From contig JAUMIR010000004.1 of the NCBI GenBank assembly GCA_030847615.1, positions 221,143,001-221,207,000 on the forward strand: a stretch of DNA of 64,000 nt, in the 5' to 3' direction. Source of the DNA: Gambelia wislizenii. Lineage: Eukaryota > Chordata > Lepidosauria > Squamata > Crotaphytidae. The translations under genes were made by a program, and so were the position numbers. Below are positions 45,525 through 56,940 of this stretch, piece by piece. Position 1 is the first letter of the stretch. The number at the start of each line of letters is the position of its first letter. The notes below the pieces were generated by a model, which did not search any database, was not told the DNA's origin, and saw only the letters and a program-made list of their open reading frames with translations.

Positions 45525-46043
45525 GGGCTTATCTTCAAAAGCCAGGATATGCCAGCTCCTTGCTAGCATATCCTGCTTGAAGATCATACCCATTTCTCCC
45601 CTGTTAGAAATTGGAGGAAGTCCAGAGGGGCACATTGTGCCATACCTGCACTTCCACTGCCACCTGCGTCCCACTGTCTTGATCCAGATAGGAGGCCCGC
45701 AGCACATGAGCAACCCCCCCCTGCATGTGACTAGCCTGATCACATGCTGCAGGCCCCCTTCCTGGATCAAGTCAGCTGGCAGCCACAGCGATAGGCTGGC
45801 ATGCTGGAACAGGCTCCTGTAGTCATGCGGGGCCCAATCTATTTTATTTTGGCTGGAATGCATTTTAACAGGTATTTTATTATAACGTTTTATTGGGTCC
45901 TACTGTATCTCAGCCCCATCTTTGCCCTAGGGGTGGCGAGGACTTCCTGGGGGAAGAATGGAGCAAAAGCCCTGCATTATCAGGACTGCAGGGGTCTAAG
46001 ACGGGGGCAAGATTTACTGAGGACTTATCATGTAGATAAGCCC
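45525..46043. mobile_element. DNA element with 3-bp TSD (TCA)
   Basis: The inverted ends GGGCTTATCTTCAAAAG and, reversed, GGGCTTATCTACATGAT are flanked by TCA (45522-45524 and 46044-46046). 519 bp. An internal inverted pair around CTTGATCCAG and CTGGATCAAG (about 45680-45770) folds the left half. No coding capacity. Confidence 0.75.
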
Positions 46044-46814
46044 TCAGTAAATACATCCTGGCTTTGCTACCTGTCTAGATCTGCAATAGAATCTTGCATT
46101 CTCCATGTGTGGCAGGTGGTTGGAGCTTAGTTTAGTGGGACACAAATTGCATAGGCCTGATCTACTGACCAAGAAAGCAAGTGTTGGAGAAATAGGGAAG
46201 AATCTAGGTTTGGTTCTATGCCATAGACCATACCACAGGCCATCTTGTTCTGTTCTGTGAAATCCAGAACCTCTGCTGCCTCTACTACATGCCACCCATC
46301 TGCCGTTTACACGATGAAAAAGTAGTGGGAGGAATTCATGTTGAGCACTGGCTGTTTACACATACATCATGTTGGGCACGGGATTTTGGGAAGGGGGCCA
46401 CCTTTTATCACGCAACCCGCGGGACTTTCAGTCCTGTGGTTTGTCCGGTTTTTTTAAAAAGTCACGGGAGGATTCGCAAAATTGTATGTCTAAACACCCC
46501 GGGACAAGATATCTCAGTACTTGGTGATGACCGGAAATATATGTGACTAGGGGTGGGCTCAGGGAGGAAAGGAGGGGTCAGTCACCCGTTCAATAGATTC
46601 AGCCTCACCAGATGAAAACAAAGGCTTCCATTCCAGCTGCAAGTAGGTTTGTGTATGTCTGCATTAAATCACCCTGTTCAATGGATTTCTACACTGGGAA
46701 CCCTTCTACTTTAACCCCCCTCCCGCATGCTTGGTTTAAATTTTAAAGAGAGAGTAAATTGTAAAGAGATCACAGACGATTGCCCATTAACCCCCTCACC
46801 TGCATTCACTCCAT

Positions 46815-47078
46815 TTGTTTAAAGGTACAGTAAAAAATCAAAAAATTGATCACCAACAGTGGTCCGCCCTGGCCTCACATCGGGAGGCATGGAGACGCAC
46901 TATCCACAATGCTGCAGCCTTATTTGAGAACTCACGACGACGCAGAAAGAATCACAACCCAAAAACATCACCCAAGGAGACCTTCTGCTGTGCTTTTTGC
47001 AACCGGACTTGTTTATCTCGGATTGGCCTTTTTAGTCATCAGTGCGCTCGCAGAAAGCACGGGATGAGTCCTTCCTGA
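46815..47078 (+). pseudogene. LINE ORF2 C-terminal segment with zinc-finger-like motif
   Basis: The frame reads WSALASHREAWRRTIHNAAA, then after a basic region FCCAFCNRTCLSRIGLFSH and a basic tail. A W-R-x-x-I-H segment followed by C-x2-C ... SRIGL-x-SH is a pattern I recognise from the extreme C-terminus of several non-LTR retrotransposon proteins. Polymerase motifs are absent. It is embedded in sequence that looks like a DNA element. The identification rests on this short pattern only. Confidence 0.45.
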
Positions 47079-47099
47079 ATCTTCGTTTGCGAAGAAAAG

Positions 47100-47100
<1 letters not shown>

Positions 47101-47131
<31 letters not shown>
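47101..47131. repeat. AG microsatellite
   Basis: About 15 AG units directly downstream of the LINE C-terminal segment. Confidence 0.9.
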
Positions 47132-47134
<3 letters not shown>

Positions 47135-47697
47135 GTAAAAAATGCCACCGTCTGAGCAGATGATCACGCGCGCACACACACATACCTTCCTGCATCCTCA
47201 CTTTCAATGGGCTTTAAATGGTGTTCTTTCAATTCGGAAGGACAGCAAAGGCTGTAGCCACTGATCGCTCCTTCCTCCCCACGTTAGGTCATTCCTCCCC
47301 TCATCCTCTCATCGCCTCATCCCCAATGCAACATTCAATCATCCCCTCATCCCCAACGCAGAAGCTTTAACAAACATTTGAGCCAGCCAATAGCATCGCT
47401 CGTGGCGCAAAACTCTAAAGGAAGTACGTCACTGAGGTTGTGAAAAAATGAGTAATCGCATCCTTGATTGAAAAATATCACGGGACCGTAAACTTGTGTA
47501 AACAAAAAAAAACCCGGGGTAGTATATAGTGGGAGAAGGTACATATTGTGGGATGTGATGCCGTGTAAACAATAATCCCGGGATCTCCCAGGATATCCAG
47601 TTCAGAGATAAAAATCGTCTAAACAGGGAGGGACGAATACGGGATCAAGAAGTCCCAGGACGCCCCGTGACAAAAACTACCGTCTAACTGGCACCCC

Positions 47698-49364
47698 AGC
47701 GTGCACTGCCTTTGCTGGACAGCCTTATTACCTTCTTGACCTACATGCAGGCACACTCACTAATCAGTTCCATTGCCAGAGTCACTCAATCTGATCAGCT
47801 ACAGGAAGCTACAGAGACAAACAATAGATTCCTAATTACAAAATAAATTTCAGAACCTTTGCTCCTGCCAAAATGTTTACAGCAATAAACATAATTTATT
47901 ACTCAGATCTGAAGCCTCTTGGGGGTAAAGGAGAGGAAGCATTCAACTCATAGCTCTCTTTCTTTGTATATATTGCTGGGATCTGAAGAATATACCTTTT
48001 CCACATTGGTCTTGTAAATGTGTATGGGGAGAGGGAAAATGAGAGTGTCTCCTTTTAATTCTGTAATAATCCCCACTCTTTCCCTCACTCCTCTCCCTTC
48101 GAATGGTAACAACTTGTGCACTTAAACTGAGTAGGAAGTGGCTGACTCACTGACTCACTGAAACCTGATAGAGACACCCCTGGAAGAAGTGATGTTGCAG
48201 CTTTGGACCACGCCTGTCTGAATCCAGATGAATCTTAATTAGAAACAAATTTCACTGAATAGGGATCATTTCCTTTTTGGATTAAATTGTACCCTCCTCT
48301 GTGCATAGGTGACTCTGTTGAAGCCAGGGTGAACTGCCTATAGACAGTATAGAATCTGGCCTCTCTGCTTAAGAGCCAAGATGCGTTTGTTCTAAGATGG
48401 AGTACAAATAGCTGGTGCCAGCTCACGCTTCACCTACAAGGCTTGGCTTGTTTTAATGTTCTCATCTGGTCTGCAGAAAATATTTTGGGGAGTTTCATCA
48501 AAATGGGGATTTTTTAAAATCTTTAATTTTTTTGGTGTAGTTTAGTTTAGTTTGTTGAATAAAAATTTAAGCAGTGTCTACCAAAACATGAGATGTAATC
48601 TGGAAAAAATCTCAGAGGAGTTTCAGTGTGCCTTTCACACCATCTACACCTGCTTGGCAATTAGCAAGAGATCTTTTCACTGTTGGCCCCTAGGATGAGT
48701 GACAGGCATATAACTCACTACACTATAGCTCTATTAGGATTCACAAGGCACTGAGACAACCTTCGTACCAGCTTCAATTTTTTTCAAATGGGCAGTAAGC
48801 GTAAGGTCACTAGCAGCAGAACTGAGGAGTTGCAAATGTCACAAACATCTGGTAAAACCTTCCAGTGCTATTTTAATTTCATGTGAGGAGGGAAGAGATG
48901 ATTAGACACTTAGAATATGTTTGTTTCTCATTTTAATTGATAGGTATGTTTGCTCTTAGTTAAACACTTGTTTTAGATACTTAAGAGGGTGGGAGCATGG
49001 ATTTTAAACATGGCATGATGCCAGTGTGAAACAATGCTTATACTATAGGTCTGTGACTACAGAGACCAAGGTTCAAAAGTACACAAGTCAGGAGGCTCTA
49101 GAGGTGATCATGTGTCACTCTTTACACTGCCTCCCCTTCAAAGGCTTGTGGTATATGAAAAAAAAGTTATGTAAACAATCTAAAAACACAAGAATAGCTG
49201 TTTGGGTTCAGACCAATGGTCTATTTGCCCTACTATCCCACCTCTAACACTGAAATACGCTTGATTCCACAAAGGATGTTATGTAGCAAAAATTGAAACA
49301 TCTAGGCAAAGAGTGGTCAATATGCTGGTTTGTATCTCCTGCCAGCTCTAGCTAGCCTAGCCAG
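47698..49364. other. No recognised feature
   Basis: No gene or named repeat seen. Confidence 0.4.
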
Positions 49365-49428
49365 TGCTGAGGAATGCTGGGAGCTGCAGTCTAGTAGCAT
49401 CTGGATTGCTCATTGCCCATCTTTGGTC
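49365..49428. mobile_element. Fragment of the CCCAACCTGGTGCC-type MITE
   Basis: GAATGCTGGGAGCTGCAGTC then AGCATCTGGATTGC is the well-known right arm of this squamate MITE family. Confidence 0.45.
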
Positions 49429-49901
49429 TTGACTATAATGTGATAAATGCAAGCACAACTGAGTGAAGTGCATTGTAAGTGAGCTGAGCCATTGTATGAC
49501 TTTTTATTTATGACACACATAACTATGACTTTTTATGTGTGGTCAGCTACTGTCTTCTTTGGCCTCCAGGAGTACATGCATATGTTGAACAGGTCATCTG
49601 ATTAATTTCTCTTGAGCCCATGTGTTCACTATCATAAACTTTCCAAATATAAAAATTATGAAATTGTTCCATAAAGGTAGTTAGTAACATAAGTATGACT
49701 AAGGATGGCCTGGATAGGTGCTTGGAACCAGGGTTGGCCCAACAAATTTTGCTGCCTCAGGTGGAACAGCAAATGGCATTTCCCTCTACTCACTCAAATG
49801 AAGGTGAATAGTACCTGAAATGAACCAAGTTATTTTGACATGTGAGAGAGGACATCCCACAAGCAGGTTCCCCCATCTTTGACAGTTAAAAAAAAAAAGT
49901 A

Positions 49902-50143
49902 CAGTTGTCCCTCCACATTCACAGATTTGGCATTCACGGTTTTAATTATCCACAGCTTGAAAATATTTTTTAAAAAAATTAATTCAAAAAGCAAACCTTG
50001 ATTTTGCCATCTTGTATAAGGGACACCATTTTGCTATGCCATTGCATATAATGGGACTTGAGTATTCACGGATTTGGGTATTCACGGATTTGGGTATTTG
50101 GGGATCCTGGAACCAAACCCCAGCGAATGTGAAGGGACAACTG
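49902..50143. mobile_element. Tigger-like MITE, complete
   Basis: The ends CAGTTGTCCCTCC and GGGACAACTG are inverted repeats between TA duplications (49900-49901 and 50144-50145). The interior has ATTCACGG motifs, GCTTGAAAATATTTTT, ATAAGGGACACCATTTTGC and GGATCCTGGAACCAAACCCC. It is the uninterrupted reference for the copy split at 23043-23727. Confidence 0.85.
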
Positions 50144-50154
50144 TAATAGCAAAG

Positions 50155-51020
50155 TATCATAGAATCATAGAATTGCAGAGTTGGAAGAGACCATGAGGGC
50201 CATCCAGTCCAACCCCCTGCCATGCAGGAAATCATGATCAAAGCATCCCCATCAGATGGCAATCCAGCCTCTGTTTAAAGACCTCCAAGGAAGGAGATCC
50301 CACCACACTCTGAGGGAGTGTGTTCCACTGCAGAACAGCTCTTACTGTCAAAAAGTTCCTCCTAATGTTGAGGTGGAATCTCTGTTCCTGGAGCTTGCAT
50401 CCATTGCTCCGTGTTCCAGTCTCTGGAGCAGCAGAAAACAAGATTGCTCCATCCTCAACGTGACACCCCTTCGAATACTTAAACAGGGCTATCATATCGC
50501 CTCTTAACCATTTTTTTCCCCAGGCTTAACCATGTTTTTTCCAGGCTCCCTAAGTCTCTCCTCATAAGGCATGGTTTCCAGACCTTTCACCATTTTAGTC
50601 GCCCTTCTCTGGACACGCTCCAATTTGTCAATGCCCTTTTTGAATTGTGGTGCCCAGAACTGGACACAGTATTCTAGGTGAGGCCTGACCAAGGCAGAAT
50701 AGAGCGGCACTATTACTTACCTTGATCTGGACACTATACTTCTATTGATGCAGCCCAAAATTGCATTGGCCTTTTTAGCTGCCGCATCACACTGTTGACT
50801 CATGTTCAACTTGTGGTCTACTAGGACTCCTAGATCCCTTTCGCACGTAGTCTCATTCAGCCAGGTCTCCCCCATCCTATATCTATGCGTTTCATTTTTT
50901 CGCCCTAAGTGCAGTACCTTACATTTCTCCGTATTGAATTTCATTTTGTTAGCTTTGGCCCAGCTCTCCAGTTTATCCAGGTCATTTTGAATTTTGATCC
51001 TGTCCTCCAGTAGATAAGTT
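50155..51020 (-). mobile_element. CR1 LINE 3' end, antisense
   Basis: The minus strand encodes the polymerase C-terminal half: [88 protein letters not shown] and [13 protein letters not shown]. It ends in the CR1 tail (CATAGAATCATAGAATTGC on the plus strand). Same subfamily as 24338-24913. Interrupted around 50505-50530 by a small insertion and frameshift. It begins only about 10 bp from the Tigger MITE. Confidence 0.88.
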
Positions 51021-52025
51021 GCAGGTTGCTTCACTTTCATGACAACCTAAATCTGCTGCTTTATGTTGATGCCCCACTCTGACTAATGGTAGGGTTAGCA
51101 TTTAAAAAGTTATATGATAGTGAATAAATTGAAGCTCAGTCCTGACAAGACAAAGGTATTGGCTGATAATTTATCAAACCATGGAAATGCTCAGCCTTCA
51201 GTGCTTCGGTGTTAAGAGAACTTCTCTAGCTCCCAGTTTGTTTTCAGCAGCAGTTGCGGACTTAGTGGCAAGCATGGCTTCCACTTGACACATAGAAACA
51301 CACAGTCATATGCTTAAATTGATAAGAAAAGGCCACATATTTATTGATTACAGCTGAGTAGGGTTGGCCTGAGCATGGCTCTGGATCTAGCATTGCTCAA
51401 TCCAAATATTGCTTGCTGAAGACTTACTGAATGGCATAGGCATGGCAGAAATGAGAATCACATGGGCAAAAGCCACTGCATGGTACTTCTGCCATGTGGG
51501 AAAGGGGTGAAGCCATTGCCCCTGAGATGGGCACGACCTCATTTATCACACTCCATGACCCCTTAAAGGTGCCCTGCCTGTACCAAATGAGATCCAAGCC
51601 ACACCCAAACCTCCTAAAGTTGTGACAAAAAATACAATTAAATTTACAATAAATATTAGGAAACCTCAACAAGAGGGGGTTAGTGGGTAGGATGAAGTCC
51701 GGAATATTTGAGCAGGAGGTGGCACTGAGTGAAGCCCCTTGCAGGGTTCTTGCCAGTATCACTTACACCAATCCAGCTATCACCCAATTGGCTGGCCTTT
51801 ACACTTACAATTGGCTGGCTTGGCTCTCTTTACACTTACAGAAGTGAATGCCTGAATTCTTTAAACTTTGACAGTTTGACAGTTCAACCCTCCTCTGAAG
51901 TAGCCTCTGCATTTAATGCTCTTTATGCATGAGCTGGAACAAGCCTGAACAAAGCCTCAGGAACTGGGATCGCACACTCCTCCCTCTCTTCCTCTTTAGC
52001 AATCAGAAGAAGGGCTCTGCCAGTG
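51021..52025. other. No gene; short LINE fragment
   Basis: 51119-51170 (GTGAATAAATTGAAGCTCAG, then GACAAGACAAAGGT) resembles the VNKLKLSPDKTKV segment of a CR1/L3-like polymerase. The rest is unassigned. The minus-strand 112-codon frame at 51424-51762 has no domain I recognise. Confidence 0.4.
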
Positions 52026-52028
52026 TTT

Positions 52029-52467
52029 GGAGATTATCACACGGGTCCCTGGGAAACAAGTCTGTCCTGCTACCCCCCCCAACCTACATCCGCCCCACTC
52101 CCGTCCCTGTAACATTTTTAATTTCACCCCCCAAATACTTACCTTATTTCGGCATTGAAACAGCTCCTCTGTGATACTTACCTGGCTGTACCAATTGAAC
52201 CTGGAAGTCTTCTACGCGGACCTCCCAGTGATGTCACATCCAGTCATCATCTCGGGAGCAGAATAGGGCTCCCATTCACTCGCCTGTCATTCCGTTATAA
52301 TAATGGAATGGGCTCCTTATTGATGGGTTTTCCCCATCAATAAGGAAAACGGAGGCAGCACGGAGCCAGCACGGGGGAATAACAGGAAAGGGACATCTGC
52401 TAGGTAAGCCTTTTAGCGATCTCCCGTCTTCCATGTCATGCTGTATGTGGCACGTGTGATAATCTCC
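52029..52467. mobile_element. DNA element with 3-bp TSD (TTT)
   Basis: Perfect 15-bp inverted ends GGAGATTATCACACG lie between TTT repeats (52026-52028 and 52468-52470). The interior contains a perfect 14-bp-stem hairpin (52314-52346) and three strong splice-donor-like sites: minus-strand GTAAGT at about 52139 and 52181, plus-strand GTAAGC at 52404. 439 bp, no transposase. Confidence 0.8.
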
Positions 52468-54112
52468 TTTATCTCTTGGTCTTGAGTTATGAAGTTGCCT
52501 TATTTCACTAATCAGAATTTTGTGATAAACCATGATTGCTGGTTTGCACATTGGAGAGATTAGGAAAAACTGAAAGTAAAAGTTGGTGAAGCTTCTCCCT
52601 CAGCCCTGTGGAAAGAGAAGCATGGAGGGGGAAATGCTGATAAATTGTTATACCATTTGAATATTGACAGACAGTTATACCATTTCCCTCCCTCCCTCCC
52701 TGTGTGGGCGTGCGTTTCTGCATGTGTGTGTGTAGCATTCATTTACCACTCACCCATGCTTGGTTTCTCAGCAATGACAGAACTGTGAGACATTGCTCCA
52801 TTGAAAACTTGTGTGGAGAGGCCAACCACCTTTGGCTATGTTCAGCTGGAAAATCAAGACACTTCTGTTGGTAAATGTATATTGGAGAGGTTTATTATTA
52901 GCATGTAGAAGAGTCTTCATAACACTGTGTTTTAAGAACGTTGGTTTAAGGTATATGAAATAATGCCTGCTTGGTAAATCAATTGCAAAACCTCCCTTTT
53001 TAATTATGGTATTTGTAAATAAAATATATGTGGAGAAAAACTACAAGGTATAAAAGAAAGTGCAAGTTCAATACTTTTCAGTATGTTTGTAAAGCTGGTT
53101 AAAAGACTTAAGAATGTACAAGGGTTTCAGGAATCTGTTGAAGCCCTTGCTGAGTCATGTTAATAGGCATGGCTAACCACTGGTGAAAGATTGATGAAGA
53201 CTAATGAAAGCAGTCTGGTAATATTGTGGGGAAAGCATTTGAAAATGTACATGCCATTGACATTCATCAATCCAAGCTATTTGTAAAATCTTTTATTGAA
53301 AGCCACATACTTACCCACTTTTTCCTATAAAACAATGAATGTGTACATTTCAGAACACATGATTGAGACAAATTTCCAAGTTAAAAAGATAATCTCTTCT
53401 CGTCTGCCACCTCTTTCTCCTCCTCCTCCTTCCTGTCCCTCCACCCTCTCCTTCTCCTCCTTTTTGAGGAATATCAAGTTAGGTGATACACATAAGACTT
53501 CTTGAGTGAGCCTTTTGATTTGCTATACAGGTTAAATTTTCATTGTAAGGATGCACACGTTGAAAGTTGTTGTGAGGATTAGTGAGATAACGGCATAAAC
53601 AAAGTATGCTTTGAGCACTCAAAATTTGTTATATAAATGACAAATATATACCATTCACAGCATTAAACACACTCTTATATCACAGCCTGGCTAAAACTCT
53701 CTGGATCGTCTATTGTTCTGTATCCCCTCAAAGTGTGACAGGAGCATAAAAGGTATTGTCTGATGTCTTCTCTCAAAGTTTGGAGCAATAGTGGGGAGGG
53801 GGGGAGCAAGCAAGCTTGATTTATTTTATCCATATTTATCTACATTAATGTTTGCTAGTAAAAAAATGTGTTAGATTCATCATTACATTAATTGTTAAGG
53901 AAAGTAGAACAACACCAGGCACCACAGCTCTAGGCCTGGCCCTGCCCTCTCATGCCTGAGGCCTCAGGCCTGACCCACACGCTAAGGAATCTTATTTTCT
54001 TTCATTTATCTCCTTCCCTTTGGACTAAAATAAGGGAGGAGAATCACACTAAAGTTAAGGCAGAAGAAAACAGTCAATTAGCTACATTGCCAGTTTCTCT
54101 TTTCGTATTTTG
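52468..54112. other. No gene seen
   Basis: Pyrimidine-rich stretch near 53405-53462 and a TG run near 52721-52733. No recognised repeat otherwise. Confidence 0.4.
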
Positions 54113-54709
54113 GGAGATTTTCACACCAGTGATATGTTCCATTGCAGGCACGGAATAGGGTCGCTGAAAGATTTTTCTTTCAGATGACATTCACCTGATT
54201 CTATGCTCTCAACGTGACTGTTCTGTTGTCTCCCCGTGATATTTCAGTCACGGGGAGAAGTTGTTAATGACCACCCATTCCGTTTCTGTCACAGAATCAC
54301 AGATGGTTTGAAAGGTGTCCCGTTCCTATCCTGCAATGACATCTGCAGGGGAGGGTCCATTTTGGACACTTTCGGGCAGGAACGGGACACCCAGGTAAGT
54401 CCTTTCCCCCCTCCCCAGGTTACTTGTATATTTTTTTGTACTTTGTTTTTGGTTTTGACATTGGGGGGGTTATTTTTAAATTTCCCTCCCACCCGTTCTG
54501 TTGCGAGAACGAGCAAGATTTGGCTTCACTGCTGTAAAAGCAGTTTTACGGCAGCTGCATTTATAGCAGTGAAGCCGAGGGGAGAGGGAGGACGTTCCTG
54601 CTGCGGGATTAAGGTAAATGTGTGAACATTTTCCTTAATCCTGTAGCAGGGACAGGAGAGGGGCTTGCGGAACAGAAACGTGGCATTTGGTCCCTTTGTG
54701 AACATCTCC
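54113..54709. mobile_element. DNA element, terminal pattern of the 3-bp-TSD group
   Basis: The ends GGAGATTTTCACACC and, reversed, GGAGATGTTCACAAAGG lie between TTG and TTA (one mismatch in the expected duplication). The interior holds an exact CAGGTAAGT (54392-54400) and a 55-nt hairpin at 54522-54576. Non-coding. Related to 52029-52467 and 62991-63219. Confidence 0.65.
54522..54576. repeat. Near-perfect hairpin inside a DNA element
   Basis: The arm GGCTTCACTGCTGTAAAAG and its counterpart pair at about 20 of 22 positions across a loop of roughly 11 nt. The size and pairing resemble a pre-microRNA or a foldback arm; expression is unknown. Confidence 0.6.
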
Positions 54710-55413
54710 TTAGTCTTTCAGCTGTTTTTCCTTTCTCTATCTTTCTCACTCAATAGTCCTCCTTCTCTATTCCCTCCTCTGCTTCGTTGCTTAACTGTGA
54801 CAGAACAGTAAGTTCCTGCAAGTCTTACTGATACCTGGTTGTGGCATTAGCCATACCTAGGAAGTGATTAGCCACACTCCTTGTCCATAAAAAGCTCAAA
54901 TGCCATGCTCTGAAGGCTGTCATCAGAGCAATGAATGGAAGGCAGGGTTATCAAGCAGATTGTCTGTGGTGCAGTGGCATGGCAGTCATCCCACAATGCC
55001 TTACTCTTAGGAAAGGCCTCTTGACTAAATCATCTCCAGTAGGGAAGAAGCTGAGGTTTGGAAGGTAGAAGCAGCTAGGAGAAGATGTGGCAGGTGGTGA
55101 GAACAGGACACTTTGTGCCACTTTTAACCTGCCTGAGAACAAGGTACTTTGCTGTTCAAGACTATAGCATCCCAAGCATTTTGTCTTCTTGCCATCAAGT
55201 AAGTCTGAATGTCTGGTTGACAACTGGACCCCATCACTGCAAATGACAATGTGATCCATTCCTCCATCAGGCCACACACCCCACTAACAGCAAACAAACT
55301 AGATTTGTTAGTGTTATGGTTAAAAAAAAAAACCCCAAACCCATCAATGCTTAAGGCCCTTGTTGTGGTGTAAAAATAGTTTGCTTTTGTTAGACAGAGA
55401 ATTCAGAAGTTAA
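54710..55413. other. No recognised feature
   Basis: No gene; the minus-strand frame at 54951-55277 lacks a recognisable domain. Confidence 0.4.
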
Positions 55414-55909
55414 TGTTGTTGTTAACTGTTGGTAAGTCGATTTCCACTTATGACAACCCTGTGAACGAGAGACCCCTAAGTCCCTCTATCCTCAACAGCC
55501 CTGTTCAGGTCTTACAGATTCAAGACCATGGCTTTCTTGACTGAGTCTATCCATCTGGGATGCAGTCTTCCTCTTTTCCTATTGCCATCTACCTTAACCA
55601 AACATTATTGTCTTTTCTAGGGAGTCATGTCTTCTCATGTCCAAAGTAGGACAGTCTCAGTTTAATCATCTTGGCTTCTAGGGAGAGTTCAAGGTTGATT
55701 TTGATTTGCTCAATGACCCTTTTACGTATTTGTCTCTTTAGCAGTCCACAGTATCCTTAGAATTGTTCTCTGGCACCACATTACACATGAGTTGATTTTC
55801 TTCCTGTCAGCTTTCTTGACTGTCCAGCTTTCACAACCATACATAGAAATGGGAAATATGATGGCATGGACAATCCTAATTTTAGTATTCAGTGGTATAT
55901 TTTTACACT

Positions 55910-56104
55910 TCAGGGCTTGTCTAGTTCCTCCATAGCTACCCTTCCAAGTCCTAGTTTTCTTCTGATTTCTTGACTGAAGTTTCCATTCTGATTAATGACT
56001 GAGTCAAGGTATGGAAAATCTAGAACTATTTCATTGTCTTCATTGTATACTTTAAAGATATGTAAATCACCTGTAGTCATTGTTTTTGTTTTCTTAATGT
56101 TCAA
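55910..56104 (-). pseudogene. RTE/BovB-like polymerase C-terminal fragment
   Basis: The 64-codon frame KKTKTMTTGDLHIFKV, YLDSVINQNGNFSQEIRRKL and LGRVAMEELDK matches the thumb-to-C-terminal part of BovB/RTE polymerases as I know them. The catalytic YADD region should lie near 56150-56250 on this strand but is broken by frameshifts. Non-functional. Confidence 0.7.
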
Positions 56105-56313
56105 CTGTAAACCTGCCTTTGCACTTTCTTCCTTGACTTACTTCAGTAATCGTACCAACTCTTTTCTGTTATATGGTATCATCTGCATATTTTACATTGT
56201 TGATGTTCCTTCCTCCAGTTTTCATGCCTCCTTCCTCTGAGTCTAATGTTCAGAGTACAAGTTAAACAGATGGGTGATAAAATGCAGCTGTGCCTGACCC
56301 CCTTGCCAATTAG

Positions 56314-56604
56314 GGAGTCCTGGTGGTGCAGTGGTTAAAATGCTGGTACTGCAGCCACAACATTGCAAGCTCAATCCCAAGGGCTCCAAGGTTCACTCAG
56401 CCTTCCATCCTTTCGTAGGTTGGTAAAATGAGTATCCAGCTTGTGGGGGCAATTAGCTAACACACATTGGAAACCACTTAGAGAGTGCCTAGCATGCTAT
56501 AAAGCAGTGTAGATGTGTAAGTGCTATTGCTTAACAATTTGTAAGCCACTCTGAGAGCCTTTGTGGCTGAAGAGCAGGGTATAAATACCTAAATAAATAA
56601 ATAA
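56314..56604 (+). mobile_element. tRNA-derived SINE inserted in the RTE LINE
   Basis: AATTAG duplications flank it (56308-56313 and 56605-56610). The head has an A-box-like TGGTGCAGTGGTTAA and a B-box-like segment near 56368-56380. The body includes GGTAAAATGAGTATCCAGC. The end has GTAAGCCACTCTGAGAGCC, CAGGGTATAAATAC and AAATAAATAAATA. This is a second SINE family, different from 8662 and 60098. Confidence 0.8.
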
Positions 56605-56940
56605 AATTAGAAACCATTCCAGTACAGGTTACACATCAGGACAATCAAATTAGATTCTCATTTCTATAAGAGCAATCCATAGTTTTTCGTGATCTAAACA
56701 ACCAAAGGCTTTGCTATCTATAAAGGTCAGGCTCATTTTCTTCTGGGCTCCATTATCCAACATATATTTGCAGTATGATCCCTAGTGCCTTTTCCTTTCT
56801 TGAACCCAGCTTGGATATCTGGCATTTCTTACTCCATGTATGGTCAAAGTCTTTGTTGAATTTTGGGCATGACTTTGCTTGCATGGAAAATTAATACTCT
56901 GGTCCTGTGGTTACTGTAATCCCTGGTGTCCCTTTTCTTA

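Larger units (their letters stand above)
46291..47697. mobile_element. CpG-rich putative DNA element with LINE cargo
   Basis: Both ends carry repeated GTTTACAC / GTCTAAAC-type motifs in inverted orientation (left near 46304 and 46350; right near 47565 and 47610), with CCCGGGA-type segments. Exact termini are uncertain: the left CCACCCATCTGCCG and the reversed right GTGCCAGTTAGACGG match only partly, and flanking CAT and CAG differ. CpG density is clearly above the neighbourhood, suggesting a young insertion. Inside are a LINE C-terminal remnant and an AG microsatellite. Confidence 0.5.
55414..56940 (-). mobile_element. RTE/BovB-like LINE, antisense, split by a SINE
   Basis: Minus-strand order: polymerase (56940-56615, with FIDSKAFGCLDHEKLWIAL-like sequence), then a SINE, then downstream polymerase and C-terminus (56300-55480, with MTTGDLHIFKV and INQNGNFSQEIRRKL) and a 3' tail with GTTAACAACAACATT (plus: AATGTTGTTGTTAAC). 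Many stops. The 5' half is absent. Confidence 0.75.
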
